A program made the translations under genes and the position numbers. A model generated the notes under the pieces. That model made no database searches. It was not told where the DNA came from and saw nothing but the letters and a program-made list of their open reading frames with translations. A stretch of DNA of 64,000 nt from contig NZ_CP075682.1 in NCBI RefSeq assembly GCF_018603435.1, positions 620,001 through 684,000 on the forward strand, written 5' to 3'. This document shows positions 26,174 through 34,500 of this stretch, one piece after another; position 1 is the first letter of the stretch; each line of letters starts with the position of its first letter. Source of the stretch: Chryseobacterium sp. ZHDP1. GTDB lineage: Bacteria > Bacteroidota > Bacteroidia > Flavobacteriales > Weeksellaceae.

Positions 26174-26621
26174 TCAATTATCATGCATATTTTGACCTTT
26201 AATATATTTTTCTAAATCAAAATCTTTTTTTTTGAGGTTAAGATTTACTTTAATGCTTCTATTAGAATTCCTTATTTCTAGTCTTTCTTTTACTTTTTGT
26301 TTTGCATAGTAAGAATATTTATAGAAAACCTCTGGAAAATCCTCATAACTTTTAGTAAGCTGAATGATGGGTTTATTGATTGTCAGAATGAAAATTTCGT
26401 CATCCAGAAAAACAATATCTGCTTTTCTGTAGCTTATTTTTGCACCTAATTTTGAATAGCCTTCTATCTCGGCTTCCACATTTCGAACTAAAGTATAATT
26501 CTCTGTCTCTGATGAAATCATAAAACCGTTTCTGTTTATTTTTATTTAAGAAGTAAACGAATATATTCCCGAAAATAAAAATCAGGATAATTCCTCCGAT
26601 AAAAAGTTGTGATTCATTCAT
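26174..26621 (-). pseudogene. Small membrane protein split by a frameshift
   Basis: Two overlapping frames look like one gene. The first, from the ATG at 26621, gives MNESQLFIGGIILIFIFGNI, a membrane helix, and then a Lys-rich stretch (NKNKQKR), after which it runs into basic low-complexity sequence. The second frame gives ISSETENYTLVRNVEAEIEG and a soluble 115-residue domain ending near 26174. Removing one base between about 26519 and 26545, for example one of the four T near 26522, joins them into 148 aa. The family is not recognised. If the second ATG were really used, the soluble part would be made alone. Confidence 0.6.
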
Positions 26622-26633
26622 TTCAGCAAAAAT

Positions 26634-26664
26634 AAAAAAGCGGAACCTGAAAATCAAGCTCCGC
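26634..26664 (-). terminator. Terminator of rpoD
   Basis: Stem GCGGA / TCCGC with further pairing inside, followed by TTTTTTATTTTT on the minus strand. Confidence 0.8.
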
Positions 26665-26685
26665 GTAATATTGTTTCGTTAAAAA

Positions 26686-27552
26686 TTACTTCCCTAAATA
26701 AGATTTTAAGATCTTACTTCTGGTGTTGTGCTTCAATCTCTTGATCGCTTTTTCTTTGATCTGACGAACTCTCTCTCTTGTAAGGTCGAAAGTTTCCCCG
26801 ATTTCTTCTAAAGTCATCGGATGTTTTCCGTTCAGTCCGAAGTATAATCTTACCAAATCAGCCTCTCTCGGAGTTAAAGTATTCAATGCTCTTTCGATCT
26901 CGATTTGCAGAGATTCAAGCATTAAGTCTTTATCCGGACTTGGAGATTCTCCTGAACGCAATACGTCATAGAGATTAGAATCTTCACCTTCTACTAAAGG
27001 AGCATCCATCGACAGGTGTCTTCCGGAGTTTTTCATCGATTCTTTGATATCTTCCTCGCTCATGTCAAGAACTTCCGCCAATTCTTCCGGAGAAGGTGGT
27101 CTTTCGTTTTCCTGCTCAAGGTGAGCGTAAGCTTTGTTGATTTTATTGATGGAACCGATCTTATTTAACGGCAATCTTACAATTCTCGACTGTTCTGCCA
27201 AAGCCTGTAAGATCGACTGACGAATCCACCAAACCGCGTAAGAGATGAATTTGAAACCTCTAGTTTCATCATACCTTTTTGCCGCCTTCATGAGTCCTAA
27301 GTTACCTTCATTAATCAAATCGGGTAAAGAAAGACCTTGATTTTGGTACTGTTTAGAAACGGATACCACGAAACGAAGGTTGGCTTTAATTAATTTTTCC
27401 AGTGCTGCTCTGTCGCCCGCACGGATTCTCTGTGCCAAATCTACCTCTTCGTCCGCAGTAATTAGTTCTACTTTACCAATTTCCTGCAAATACTTGTCTA
27501 ATGAAGCAGTTTCCCTGTTGGTTACCTGCTTAGTGATTTTTAATTGTCTCAT
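26686..27552 (-). CDS. rpoD: RNA polymerase primary sigma factor
   Basis: 288 aa, the usual short Bacteroidota form without region 1.1. Region 1.2 ([20 protein letters not shown]) is followed by region 2 ([20 protein letters not shown], then [14 protein letters not shown]), region 3 ([19 protein letters not shown]) and region 4 ([20 protein letters not shown], then [18 protein letters not shown]). It recognises promoters of the TTTG / TAnnTTTG type that recur throughout this window. It is monocistronic with its own terminator and lies inside the segment flanked by the inverted MITE-like elements. Confidence 0.97.
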   Translation of the reverse strand: MRQLKITKQVTNRETASLDKYLQEIGKVELITADEEVDLAQRIRAGDRAALEKLIKANLRFVVSVSKQYQNQGLSLPDLINEGNLGLMKAAKRYDETRGFKFISYAVWWIRQSILQALAEQSRIVRLPLNKIGSINKINKAYAHLEQENERPPSPEELAEVLDMSEEDIKESMKNSGRHLSMDAPLVEGEDSNLYDVLRSGESPSPDKDLMLESLQIEIERALNTLTPREADLVRLYFGLNGKHPMTLEEIGETFDLTRERVRQIKEKAIKRLKHNTRSKILKSYLGK

Positions 27553-27943
27553 CTATTTTATCCTCAAAAAAGAGTTTCTACTATAATATACGTATGAAGG
27601 AACAAAAAGGTTACACGGGTTACAAAATATTTTCATTTAATTAAACTTCATTTGAAAAAATAGTTGTAAATTATAGCTCTCACTTCACAGAACAGCGATT
27701 TTAGGGCTTTTTAGATGTTCAATAAATTTTTAAAACTTTTTACATAAAGGCTTTTCGCGTTCGAAATATATGCTCAAGTCTTACCTGAAAACAAATCTTT
27801 CATTAAACTTTTTTAGATGGTTTCAGCATGACAAATATTGTGAATATTGTTATTTAAAATAAAAAAAGCGAAACCGAAGTTCCGCTCTATTATTTAAAGG
27901 TGAAAAAAATTGACTTTTAAAATTCACCATTGACAATTTCACT
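27553..27943. other. Intergenic region upstream of rpoD
   Basis: 391 bp without a coding frame. Apart from the nuclease gene's terminator at 27861-27887 I see no repeat or clear promoter; the rpoD promoter should lie within it but no TAnnTTTG copy is obvious. Confidence 0.5.
27861..27887 (-). terminator. Terminator of the S1/P1 nuclease gene
   Basis: Minus strand AGCGGAAC-TTCG-GTTTCGCT, an eight-pair stem on a stable UUCG tetraloop, followed by seven T. Confidence 0.85.
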
Positions 27944-28735
27944 TTAAAAAAGGTCATTCAGCAGTTTCGCCAGTCTCAATCCTCCGTATAAAAGCTGTCT
28001 TTCCATTGTATCATTAAATTTGTACTGATAATCGTAAGACAGTTTAGAATCGTTTGGGGTCTGTGCATAGATTCTGTTGGCTATTTTGTGGGAATCGTAC
28101 AGCCAGTCTTCTAAAGTTCCGGTCTGGATCTGCTTTACTTCATCATCAGATTTGATGTCTAATAATTTTGCATATTCTGTGTAGCTGTATTTCTGAGAAT
28201 CTACCAGTTTTCCGTCCCAGACAGAGTGCAAATTGGATTTATCTCCGAAATATGTCACATTAATTTTGTTTCCTCCCAAATCTTCCGCTCTTCCTACGTG
28301 TAAAGGCTGCGAAAGATCTCCCATCATATGGATCAGGAAAATTAAAGCGATTTTTCTGTCTTTTTCAGACGTTTTTTCGTCTTTGATCTGGCTGGATAAT
28401 GTTTTGATCTGTGTGTATAAACTTGATCCCGCCTGCGCTTTCAGTTTTTCTTCAAATACTTTAAAATCCGTCTGCGGATCGATGTTTACATAATGCCATG
28501 CTGAAGTTTCTTTCCAGACTCCTGTAGTATCAGACTTAATGAAATCCGGCCAGTTTGCCCAGTACGCAAGACGTTCTCTCCCCATCATTTTTCTGATCTC
28601 TCTTTTTGCCTTTCCGGAAAGGTGATTTTCTGCGATCTCTGCAATAATTCTGTGTCCCGTTAATCCCCACGCATAAGAATAAAGCGAAGATGCGATGAAT
28701 GCTAAAACCAGCATTTTAGAATAAATACTTTTCAT
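27944..28735 (-). CDS. S1/P1 family zinc-dependent nuclease
   Basis: 263 aa, secreted. The signal peptide is cut before W23, whose new N-terminus (WGLTGHRIIAEIAE) supplies the first zinc ligand; H28, D64 (NWPDFIK), H81 (AWHYVNI), the HMMGDLSQPLHVG block and NLHSVWDG give the remaining trinuclear-zinc ligands. It cleaves single-stranded DNA or RNA and removes 3' phosphates. With endonuclease I at 120 it is the second secreted nuclease in the window, suggesting nucleic-acid scavenging. Confidence 0.93.
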   Translation of the reverse strand: MKSIYSKMLVLAFIASSLYSYAWGLTGHRIIAEIAENHLSGKAKREIRKMMGRERLAYWANWPDFIKSDTTGVWKETSAWHYVNIDPQTDFKVFEEKLKAQAGSSLYTQIKTLSSQIKDEKTSEKDRKIALIFLIHMMGDLSQPLHVGRAEDLGGNKINVTYFGDKSNLHSVWDGKLVDSQKYSYTEYAKLLDIKSDDEVKQIQTGTLEDWLYDSHKIANRIYAQTPNDSKLSYDYQYKFNDTMERQLLYGGLRLAKLLNDLF

Positions 28736-28758
28736 TGTAAAATAACATTTTCAGGGAG

Positions 28759-28766
28759 CAAAGATA
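28759..28766 (-). promoter_or_regulatory. -7 element for the S1/P1 nuclease gene
   Basis: TATCTTTG on the minus strand, 23 bases before the ATG at 28735. Confidence 0.65.
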
Positions 28767-28946
28767 CGGTTAATTTAAGGTTCAGGTTAAGCTTGAGGAT
28801 AAGGATTTTAAAAATTAACGTAATCTTAAACACAACCCAATATTATTTCGGATTTTTAAAGTGAATTTTTTGTTGCAATTTTTCATAAATTTTACATTTC
28901 AGGTTTATATTATTCTTTTAAATGCTAATAATTTAGTATTTTTAAT

Positions 28947-29963
28947 ATGAATTTATTGAAAGAATATTTTTTCAATAATTCGAGATATACTATTTTTACA
29001 AGCCAAATCACAGGAAAAACCATGTATGAGAATAATATTGTAGATATGCAATACAATAAGCTGCAGACCGACTTCAAAGCGGAAGCTGTAGCCGTTAATC
29101 TTTTAAAATACCACAGAGCGGTAAGCAATATTTTTATCGACAGGATCGGGATTAATGACCGTGCTTATTTAAAGGATATTAAAAGTATTTCGAGCGATTA
29201 TCTGGGTTTTGACGAAGAAGTTTTTACCATAGAAACGTATAGAGAAGGAATTTACGATTATCTTCCCGAAGGACTTTTCCATCCGCCTTCTTTGGGAGCT
29301 TCCCGAAAAAATGTAGACACCGTTGTCCGCGAAATCCGCAAACAGAAAAAAGTGGAAGAGGATGCCCGAAAATTTTTCAAGCCTTTTGAGCTGGAAATAT
29401 TTTTTACCGAGATCAGTGCTTTACTCAAAGAGTTTGATTTTGAAATATCAAGTGATACAGATTCTTTACTGGAAACTGTAAGTGAACTCTGGCCTCTGAT
29501 TAATAAATTAGATAAAAAAAACGCCTGTATTTTTATTTATATTCTTCCGTTTTTTCATCAGATCAGAGGAAATAAATCATGGTTTGAGCGATGTATGACC
29601 GCATTTTTACAAATTCCTGTAAAAGTAACTTTTGCCCCGAATGTTATTGACGGAGTGGAAGAGGAGGACGATTCTATGCTGCTTGGAAATTCCAGATTGG
29701 GAGTTACCTATATTCCGAGCGGAAAACATATGGACGGACAAAGAAACTGGGTAATAAACATCGGACCGATTCCTTACAACGAAATGAAAAAATATATAGA
29801 CGGAAGTCCGTTCCGGAAAGTTTTGCAGGCGATGTACGATTATTTTCTGCCTGTAAGTGTGGATGTGGAAGAAAATTTCATCACAGAAAAACAGGATTAT
29901 TCTTTTGCACTGGAAGATGATGATAGAAATGCAAACCGGCTCGGTTACTCTACCTTTCTGTGA
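28947..29963 (+). CDS. tssG: T6SS baseplate protein TssG (subtype iii)
   Basis: 338 aa. The N-terminal half (DFKAEAVAVNLL) is the part conserved in Bacteroidota TssG. The C-terminal half has the general TssG pattern: LGVTYIPSGKHMDGQRNWVI running into NIGPIPYNEMKKYIDG, and a terminal RLGYSTFL equivalent to the LGW(T/S)xWL end of proteobacterial TssG. TssG is a wedge subunit of the baseplate with TssE and TssF. It starts an operon with tssN and tssK, which supports the call. Other baseplate genes are not in this window. Confidence 0.75.
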   Translation: MNLLKEYFFNNSRYTIFTSQITGKTMYENNIVDMQYNKLQTDFKAEAVAVNLLKYHRAVSNIFIDRIGINDRAYLKDIKSISSDYLGFDEEVFTIETYREGIYDYLPEGLFHPPSLGASRKNVDTVVREIRKQKKVEEDARKFFKPFELEIFFTEISALLKEFDFEISSDTDSLLETVSELWPLINKLDKKNACIFIYILPFFHQIRGNKSWFERCMTAFLQIPVKVTFAPNVIDGVEEEDDSMLLGNSRLGVTYIPSGKHMDGQRNWVINIGPIPYNEMKKYIDGSPFRKVLQAMYDYFLPVSVDVEENFITEKQDYSFALEDDDRNANRLGYSTFL

Positions 29964-30019
29964 ATTTTTTTAACTATATTTACAATCACCAAGAAAAATA
30001 TTAATTCGAAAAAAGACAA

Positions 30020-30934
30020 ATGGAAATTTCTTCAGTAAAAGGAATCTTTTTAAGGTATATTCTTATGCCTTTATTTGCGGTTATCATGATGGTCATTTTA
30101 GGAATCATCAGAAAAGACAAACCCGCAATTAAGATCAAAACCATTATCATCTATGTTCTGCTGTGCAGTTTATGCCTTGCGATTCCGGGAATTTTCGGGT
30201 TTGCAGGAAATTTATTCAATCCTTACTGGTATTTAATTGCCCAGATCATTTACCTTATTTTAGGAATTATTCATGTTAATTTATCAGATCGGTATTTCAA
30301 AAAACATTTCAGTTCTACCACAAAAAGTATTTTGTTTGAATCGATTCTTTCTTTAACGTGCATCGGATTCGGAGGGTATCTTTTTTACCTGATTTTCGGC
30401 TGGATGAGTCGTGGAACCGGTTATCCGATTATGGCAGCAACGAGTATTTTCATATTTATTGTTCCTCTCGTTTTTCATTACTGTTATGTCCTGTTAATCA
30501 GCATTCCGGTGGATATTTATAAAACCTGGAGGTATTCTCCGGAACAGAAACTTCCGGATTTTGAAGGAGCGGATTTCGACAGATTAATGGTTTTGAATGT
30601 AGAATTAAGCAAAAACCTTGAGGATTCCAACAGATTCAGAATCAAAGCTAAGACTTTACCTACGGGAATTACTTTCGGAGACTGGTTTTACAGAGTTGTG
30701 GACGATTATAACCACAAAAACCCCAATTCTGTTATTCATCTTACGGATGAAACCCGAGAATCGTATTACTGGATCTTTTATACCAAAAAATCGTTCTTCA
30801 GCTTCAGAAAATACATCGATTTTGATCAGGACATTTCAGAAAACAAAATTTCTGAAAACGACGTCGTGATCTGCAAAAGAGTGATCCAGCATGAAGAGGA
30901 AGGCGTAAGAAAACCACAGCAAAACACCATCTAA
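30020..30934 (+). CDS. tssN: T6SS protein TssN (subtype iii)
   Basis: 304 aa. About five transmembrane segments lie in the first ~165 residues (for example YILMPLFAVIMMVILGII and IIIYVLLCSLCLAIPGIFGF), and a soluble ~130-residue cytoplasmic domain follows (PDFEGADFDRLMVLNVELSK, TLPTGITFGDWFYRVVDDYN). This architecture and the position between tssG- and tssK-like genes match TssN, a membrane component specific to Bacteroidota T6SS that probably replaces part of the TssJLM complex. Identification rests on architecture and context more than on motifs. Confidence 0.7.
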   Translation: MEISSVKGIFLRYILMPLFAVIMMVILGIIRKDKPAIKIKTIIIYVLLCSLCLAIPGIFGFAGNLFNPYWYLIAQIIYLILGIIHVNLSDRYFKKHFSSTTKSILFESILSLTCIGFGGYLFYLIFGWMSRGTGYPIMAATSIFIFIVPLVFHYCYVLLISIPVDIYKTWRYSPEQKLPDFEGADFDRLMVLNVELSKNLEDSNRFRIKAKTLPTGITFGDWFYRVVDDYNHKNPNSVIHLTDETRESYYWIFYTKKSFFSFRKYIDFDQDISENKISENDVVICKRVIQHEEEGVRKPQQNTI

Positions 30935-30944
30935 AATATTGAAT

Positions 30945-32084
30945 ATGATACAGCCTATAAAGCATTTTGCCATTAATTGGGTTGACGGGATGAAAGTTTC
31001 CCAGAGACATCTTAATGATCAGGATAATTTTTTAATCGATACCATTCGAGATTCCAATTCTTTGGGAATAACGACCTATAATTACGGACTTTTACCGATC
31101 TCAAATAATTTTACCGACCGAACTATTTTTGATGTTCATAATACGGCTACCAATGATGTTCAGCTCGTTATCAAACATTGCAGCGCGGTTACGATGGCGG
31201 GTTACAGAATTGAACTGAACGACAGGAGAGTAAGCGTGAAATCTCTGGCAAAATCCATGCATGAGGAACAGGCAGACGGAGAATATTATATCCTGATTTC
31301 GGTAAATCCTTTTGATAAAGTTCCTTTCGGAGATATCGATCCGGAGGAAATTCCGCCCCGTCATCCGAATACACAATCGAATCACCATATCGAATTGCTT
31401 CCCGTAACATCTCTGAACAGCAGTTATTCGGGAGGAAATTATCTGATCATCGGAAAAGTAGATTTAAAAGGAAATATTGCGCAGGTAGATTCCAATTTTA
31501 TTCCGCCATGCACATCGATTCAGAGTCATCCTGCGTTGCTTGGCTATTACAACAATTTTGCAAAATCCATTGGGAATTTACAGCAGTATGCTTTTAAAAT
31601 TATTCAGAAAGCTTCTCATAAAAACCAGAATACGGCATTGGCACAAAATGTAAAATTCCTGTGCAATACCATGATCGATACTTTCGGAGATATGTATTTT
31701 CAGTTCAGAAATATTACGCCTTATCAGCCGCCTGTATTTTTAATTGAATCTTTTGCAAAACTTGCACTCCGACTGTATAATGCGACTCAGGTTCTGGTTC
31801 CTGCAGAATTGGAAGAAATGCTGAATTACAGTCTGGAATGGAGTGAAATTGCTCCTCATATCTTGCTTAATCAGCTATCAATAGTTGCCGAAACCAATTA
31901 CGATCATCATAATTGCGGAGAACCGTTCCTTTATATTCAGCAGATGCTGCGAAGTCTTGAAACGATCTTTGCCAAACTGAGTGAACTGGATTATATTGGT
32001 CAGAGAAAAGAAAATATTATTGTTAACGAGCAGGAAGTGTCCAATAATAATAACCCGAAAAGAGGATGGAGCGTTTTGGATTAG
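30945..32084 (+). CDS. tssK: T6SS baseplate protein TssK (subtype iii)
   Basis: 379 aa from the ATG at 30945; a TTG six bases earlier is not needed. The N-terminus FAINWVDGMKVSQRHLNDQD and the following YNYGLLPIS match the TssK signature (W-x-(D/E)-G-(M/L) ... QH ... QD ... YGL). TssK is the trimeric adaptor connecting the baseplate to the membrane complex, here presumably TssN. The spacing of 10 nt after tssN implies cotranscription, and a strong terminator follows, so the operon is only these three genes. Confidence 0.75.
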   Translation: MIQPIKHFAINWVDGMKVSQRHLNDQDNFLIDTIRDSNSLGITTYNYGLLPISNNFTDRTIFDVHNTATNDVQLVIKHCSAVTMAGYRIELNDRRVSVKSLAKSMHEEQADGEYYILISVNPFDKVPFGDIDPEEIPPRHPNTQSNHHIELLPVTSLNSSYSGGNYLIIGKVDLKGNIAQVDSNFIPPCTSIQSHPALLGYYNNFAKSIGNLQQYAFKIIQKASHKNQNTALAQNVKFLCNTMIDTFGDMYFQFRNITPYQPPVFLIESFAKLALRLYNATQVLVPAELEEMLNYSLEWSEIAPHILLNQLSIVAETNYDHHNCGEPFLYIQQMLRSLETIFAKLSELDYIGQRKENIIVNEQEVSNNNNPKRGWSVLD

Positions 32085-32108
32085 TGCCAAAACATATTTA
32101 AAAAATAC

Positions 32109-32137
32109 AAATCCCGACACGATAAATTCGGGATTTT
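32109..32137 (+). terminator. Terminator of the tssG-tssN-tssK operon
   Basis: Stem AAATCCCGA / TTCGGGATTT with a T-run. Confidence 0.85.
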
Positions 32138-32226
32138 TTGTGTAAAATTGTTAGACGTTAAATTTCTTTGGAAATCAGATTATTGAAAATGATTATTCTT
32201 TCGTCAGAATTAAAAAGTAATAAAAA

Positions 32227-33405
32227 ATGAATGCAGCTAAAATAAGAGAAGATATAAGAGGTCTTTCGGACGGAAAAATTTTCATGAATAACGCAGGATC
32301 TTCATTAATGCCTTCAATCGTAGTGGATTCAATGATTGATTATTTAAAGCAGGAAGAACAATTCGGAGGATATGAGGTTGCGAACAGAAATGCTGAATTA
32401 TTAGAAGGATTTTATGAGGAGACTGCAAAACTGATTAACTGTAAACCTTCCAATATTGCGTTTGCAACGAGCGCAACAGAAGCATTTGCAAAGGCATTAT
32501 CAAGCATTGTTTTTAAAGAAAATGATATCATTATCACAACGGTTGATGATTATATTTCCAATCAGATCACCTTTATTTCGCTTCAGAAAAAATTAAATAT
32601 CAAAATCATCAGAACAAGAAATCTTTCCGACAATGAGATTGATCTTGAAGATCTTGAAAATCTGATCAGAAAATACAGCCCGAAATTAGTTGCCGTTACG
32701 CATATTCCCACCAATTCGGGACTGATTCAGAATGTTGAAGGAGTCGGCAAAATCTGTAAAAGATATAATATTTTGTATTTGGTTGATGCATGTCAATCAG
32801 TTGGTCAAATGATTGTTGATGTAAACAAAATAGGTTGCGATTTTCTGACGGCGACAGGAAGGAAATTTTTGCGCGGACCGAGAGGAACCGGGTTTTTATA
32901 TGTTTCGGATAAAATTCTGGAACAGGATTATGCACCTTTGCTATTGGATATGAGAGGAGCGAACTGGACGGAATATAATGATTATGAATTGTTTAAAACA
33001 GCCAAAAGATTTGAACACTGGGAAATTTCCTATGCTTCCTTATTAGGAGTTAAACACGCCATACAATATGCCAACAATATCGGATTGGATAACATTGAGC
33101 AATACAATAAGATTTTATCTGAAAAATTACGGAACAGACTCAAAGACATCGGTTTTAAAGTTTGGGATTGGGGAAATCATCTGAGCAGCATTGTTACATT
33201 TTCCGGTCCGGATGGCGATCTGGAAAATATTCAGAAGGTTTTGAAAGAAAATAATGTCTTCTTTTCTGTAACATATAAGAATTCAGCGTTAATTGATTTT
33301 ACAAATAAAAAAATCAACGGAATTGTGAGATTATCGCCTCATTATTTCAATACTTTGGAAGAGATTGAAGAGGTTTCTGAAATTCTGAAGAATAGTTTAA
33401 AATAA
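32227..33405 (+). CDS. Class V aminotransferase-fold PLP enzyme
   Basis: 392 aa, cytosolic. Typical class V features: NNAGSSLMP near residue 21, TSATEAF (81-87), the cofactor Asp D187 in LVDACQSVGQ, and the Schiff-base lysine K213 in TATGRKFLRGPRGTGFLYVS. The GRKFLRGPRGTG block is seen in cysteine-desulfurase-like and EgtE-like lyases, but the catalytic loop does not let me choose; a C-S lyase or an aminotransferase are both possible. It is monocistronic, behind the T6SS terminator. Confidence 0.85.
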   Translation: MNAAKIREDIRGLSDGKIFMNNAGSSLMPSIVVDSMIDYLKQEEQFGGYEVANRNAELLEGFYEETAKLINCKPSNIAFATSATEAFAKALSSIVFKENDIIITTVDDYISNQITFISLQKKLNIKIIRTRNLSDNEIDLEDLENLIRKYSPKLVAVTHIPTNSGLIQNVEGVGKICKRYNILYLVDACQSVGQMIVDVNKIGCDFLTATGRKFLRGPRGTGFLYVSDKILEQDYAPLLLDMRGANWTEYNDYELFKTAKRFEHWEISYASLLGVKHAIQYANNIGLDNIEQYNKILSEKLRNRLKDIGFKVWDWGNHLSSIVTFSGPDGDLENIQKVLKENNVFFSVTYKNSALIDFTNKKINGIVRLSPHYFNTLEEIEEVSEILKNSLK

Positions 33406-33412
33406 TAACCTC

Positions 33413-33666
33413 AGTTCGGAATAAGAAAATAAATTTAAATAATTGATTTATAATATTATATTAATTTATCGCAAAGGAAAACAAAAGATTTTTTTACTTA
33501 TTGAAAGTTTGTAAGGTAAACAAAGGCACTTCGTTTATTTAAAAAAAACAAAAATGAAATGGTATTACTTTGATAAGTTTTACGCCTTTGTATATCTTAA
33601 AAGCTGAATTCCTGATAATTGAATCTCTTTGTTTAACCTTGCGTTTAAGAAGACTTATCCTGAACT
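33413..33666 (-). repeat. MITE-like element, right (inverted) copy
   Basis: 254 bp, reverse complement of the element at 22232-22475, with ends AGTTCGGAATAA (33413-33424) and TTATCCTGAACT (33655-33666), each carrying one extra base relative to the left copy. It occupies most of the 357-bp gap between the PLP enzyme and the DtxR-type gene; a short reading frame on the plus strand through it looks spurious. Confidence 0.8.
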
Positions 33667-33762
33667 CAGGTAAAATAATATTTATCTTTTTCGACAAGCT
33701 TAGAGAAACACTTAAAATCATCAAAATGAACTTTTCAAAGCATTTATTTATTGGTGAAAAAA

Positions 33763-34416
33763 TTACTTCTTCACCAATATTTTTTCAGTTGCTTTTTTGC
33801 TTAAAACTTCCTGTTTTCCTTCGATTTCGATGGTTACGGATCTATCAAAACTTTCAATTTTAATAATTTTGATTTTTTTATTCAGGAGTAAATTTCTTTC
33901 CGTGAGATAATTTAAAAAAGCATCATCCGAAAGTGTAACCGAAGCAAAAATGACTGTCTCACCAACTTCGCAGTTGCTTAGCTTTTGCAAATCCTGCGCA
34001 ATAATATTTCCGTCTTTATCGGGAATGGGTTCTCCGTGAGGATCGAATTTCGGGTAATCCAGAATTTCATCCATTTTGTCAAAGAAAACAGCAGAGTGGA
34101 CGTGTTCGAGCTGTTCCGCGATCTCATGAACATTTTCCCAGCCAAAATTCATCTTTTTCACCAGAAACATTTCTGTAAGACGGTGTTTTCTTACAACCAG
34201 AGAAGCTTCCCGACGGCCTTTATCTGTAACAATCAGCGGTTTGTAGGTTTCGTAAATTACCCAGCTTTTGTCTGCAAATTTCTTCATCATATTGTTAACG
34301 CTTGGCATTTTTACGTTTAAAAATTTGCTCAGTTCGTTAATCGTTACTTTTCCTTCATGGTCGACCAAATGAAACAACGCTTTGAGATAATTCTCTTCTG
34401 TTAATGTATTTTTCAA
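33763..34416 (-). CDS. DtxR/MntR-family metal-dependent regulator with FeoA-like C-terminal domain
   Basis: About 217 aa if translation starts at TTG 34416 (LKNTLTEENYLKAL). The longer frame to 34449 begins inside the -7 element, so the inner TTG is preferred; no ATG is available. Winged helix: VTINELSKFLNVKMPSVNNMMKKF; dimerisation and metal domain: HRLTEMFLVKKM, HEIAEQLEHVHSA, FDPHGEPIPD; SH3-like FeoA domain from about 145 (NCEVGETVIFASV). It probably represses metal uptake or efflux genes when bound to Fe(II) or Mn(II). A perfect inverted repeat overlaps its own promoter. Confidence 0.85.
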   Translation of the reverse strand: MKNTLTEENYLKALFHLVDHEGKVTINELSKFLNVKMPSVNNMMKKFADKSWVIYETYKPLIVTDKGRREASLVVRKHRLTEMFLVKKMNFGWENVHEIAEQLEHVHSAVFFDKMDEILDYPKFDPHGEPIPDKDGNIIAQDLQKLSNCEVGETVIFASVTLSDDAFLNYLTERNLLLNKKIKIIKIESFDRSVTIEIEGKQEVLSKKATEKILVKK

Positions 34417-34418
34417 AA

Positions 34419-34448
34419 TGTTAGATGATATTCTGCACAAATCTAACA
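34419..34448 (-). promoter_or_regulatory. Promoter and candidate operator of the DtxR-type gene
   Basis: TGTTAGAT at 34419-34426 and ATCTAACA at 34441-34448 form a perfect 8-bp inverted repeat with a 14-bp spacer. The -7 element TAGATTTG on the minus strand (34438-34445) lies within it, so binding would block transcription. It also places the start of transcription downstream of the outermost TTG. Confidence 0.55.
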
Positions 34449-34500
34449 AAATAATATGAATAAATTAGGCACTTTCAGCGAACTTTTTTAATTTTACTCT

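Noticed and set aside
33763-34449. Start of the DtxR-type gene at TTG 34449
   Set aside because: This TTG is inside the promoter/operator region; transcription would start downstream of it.
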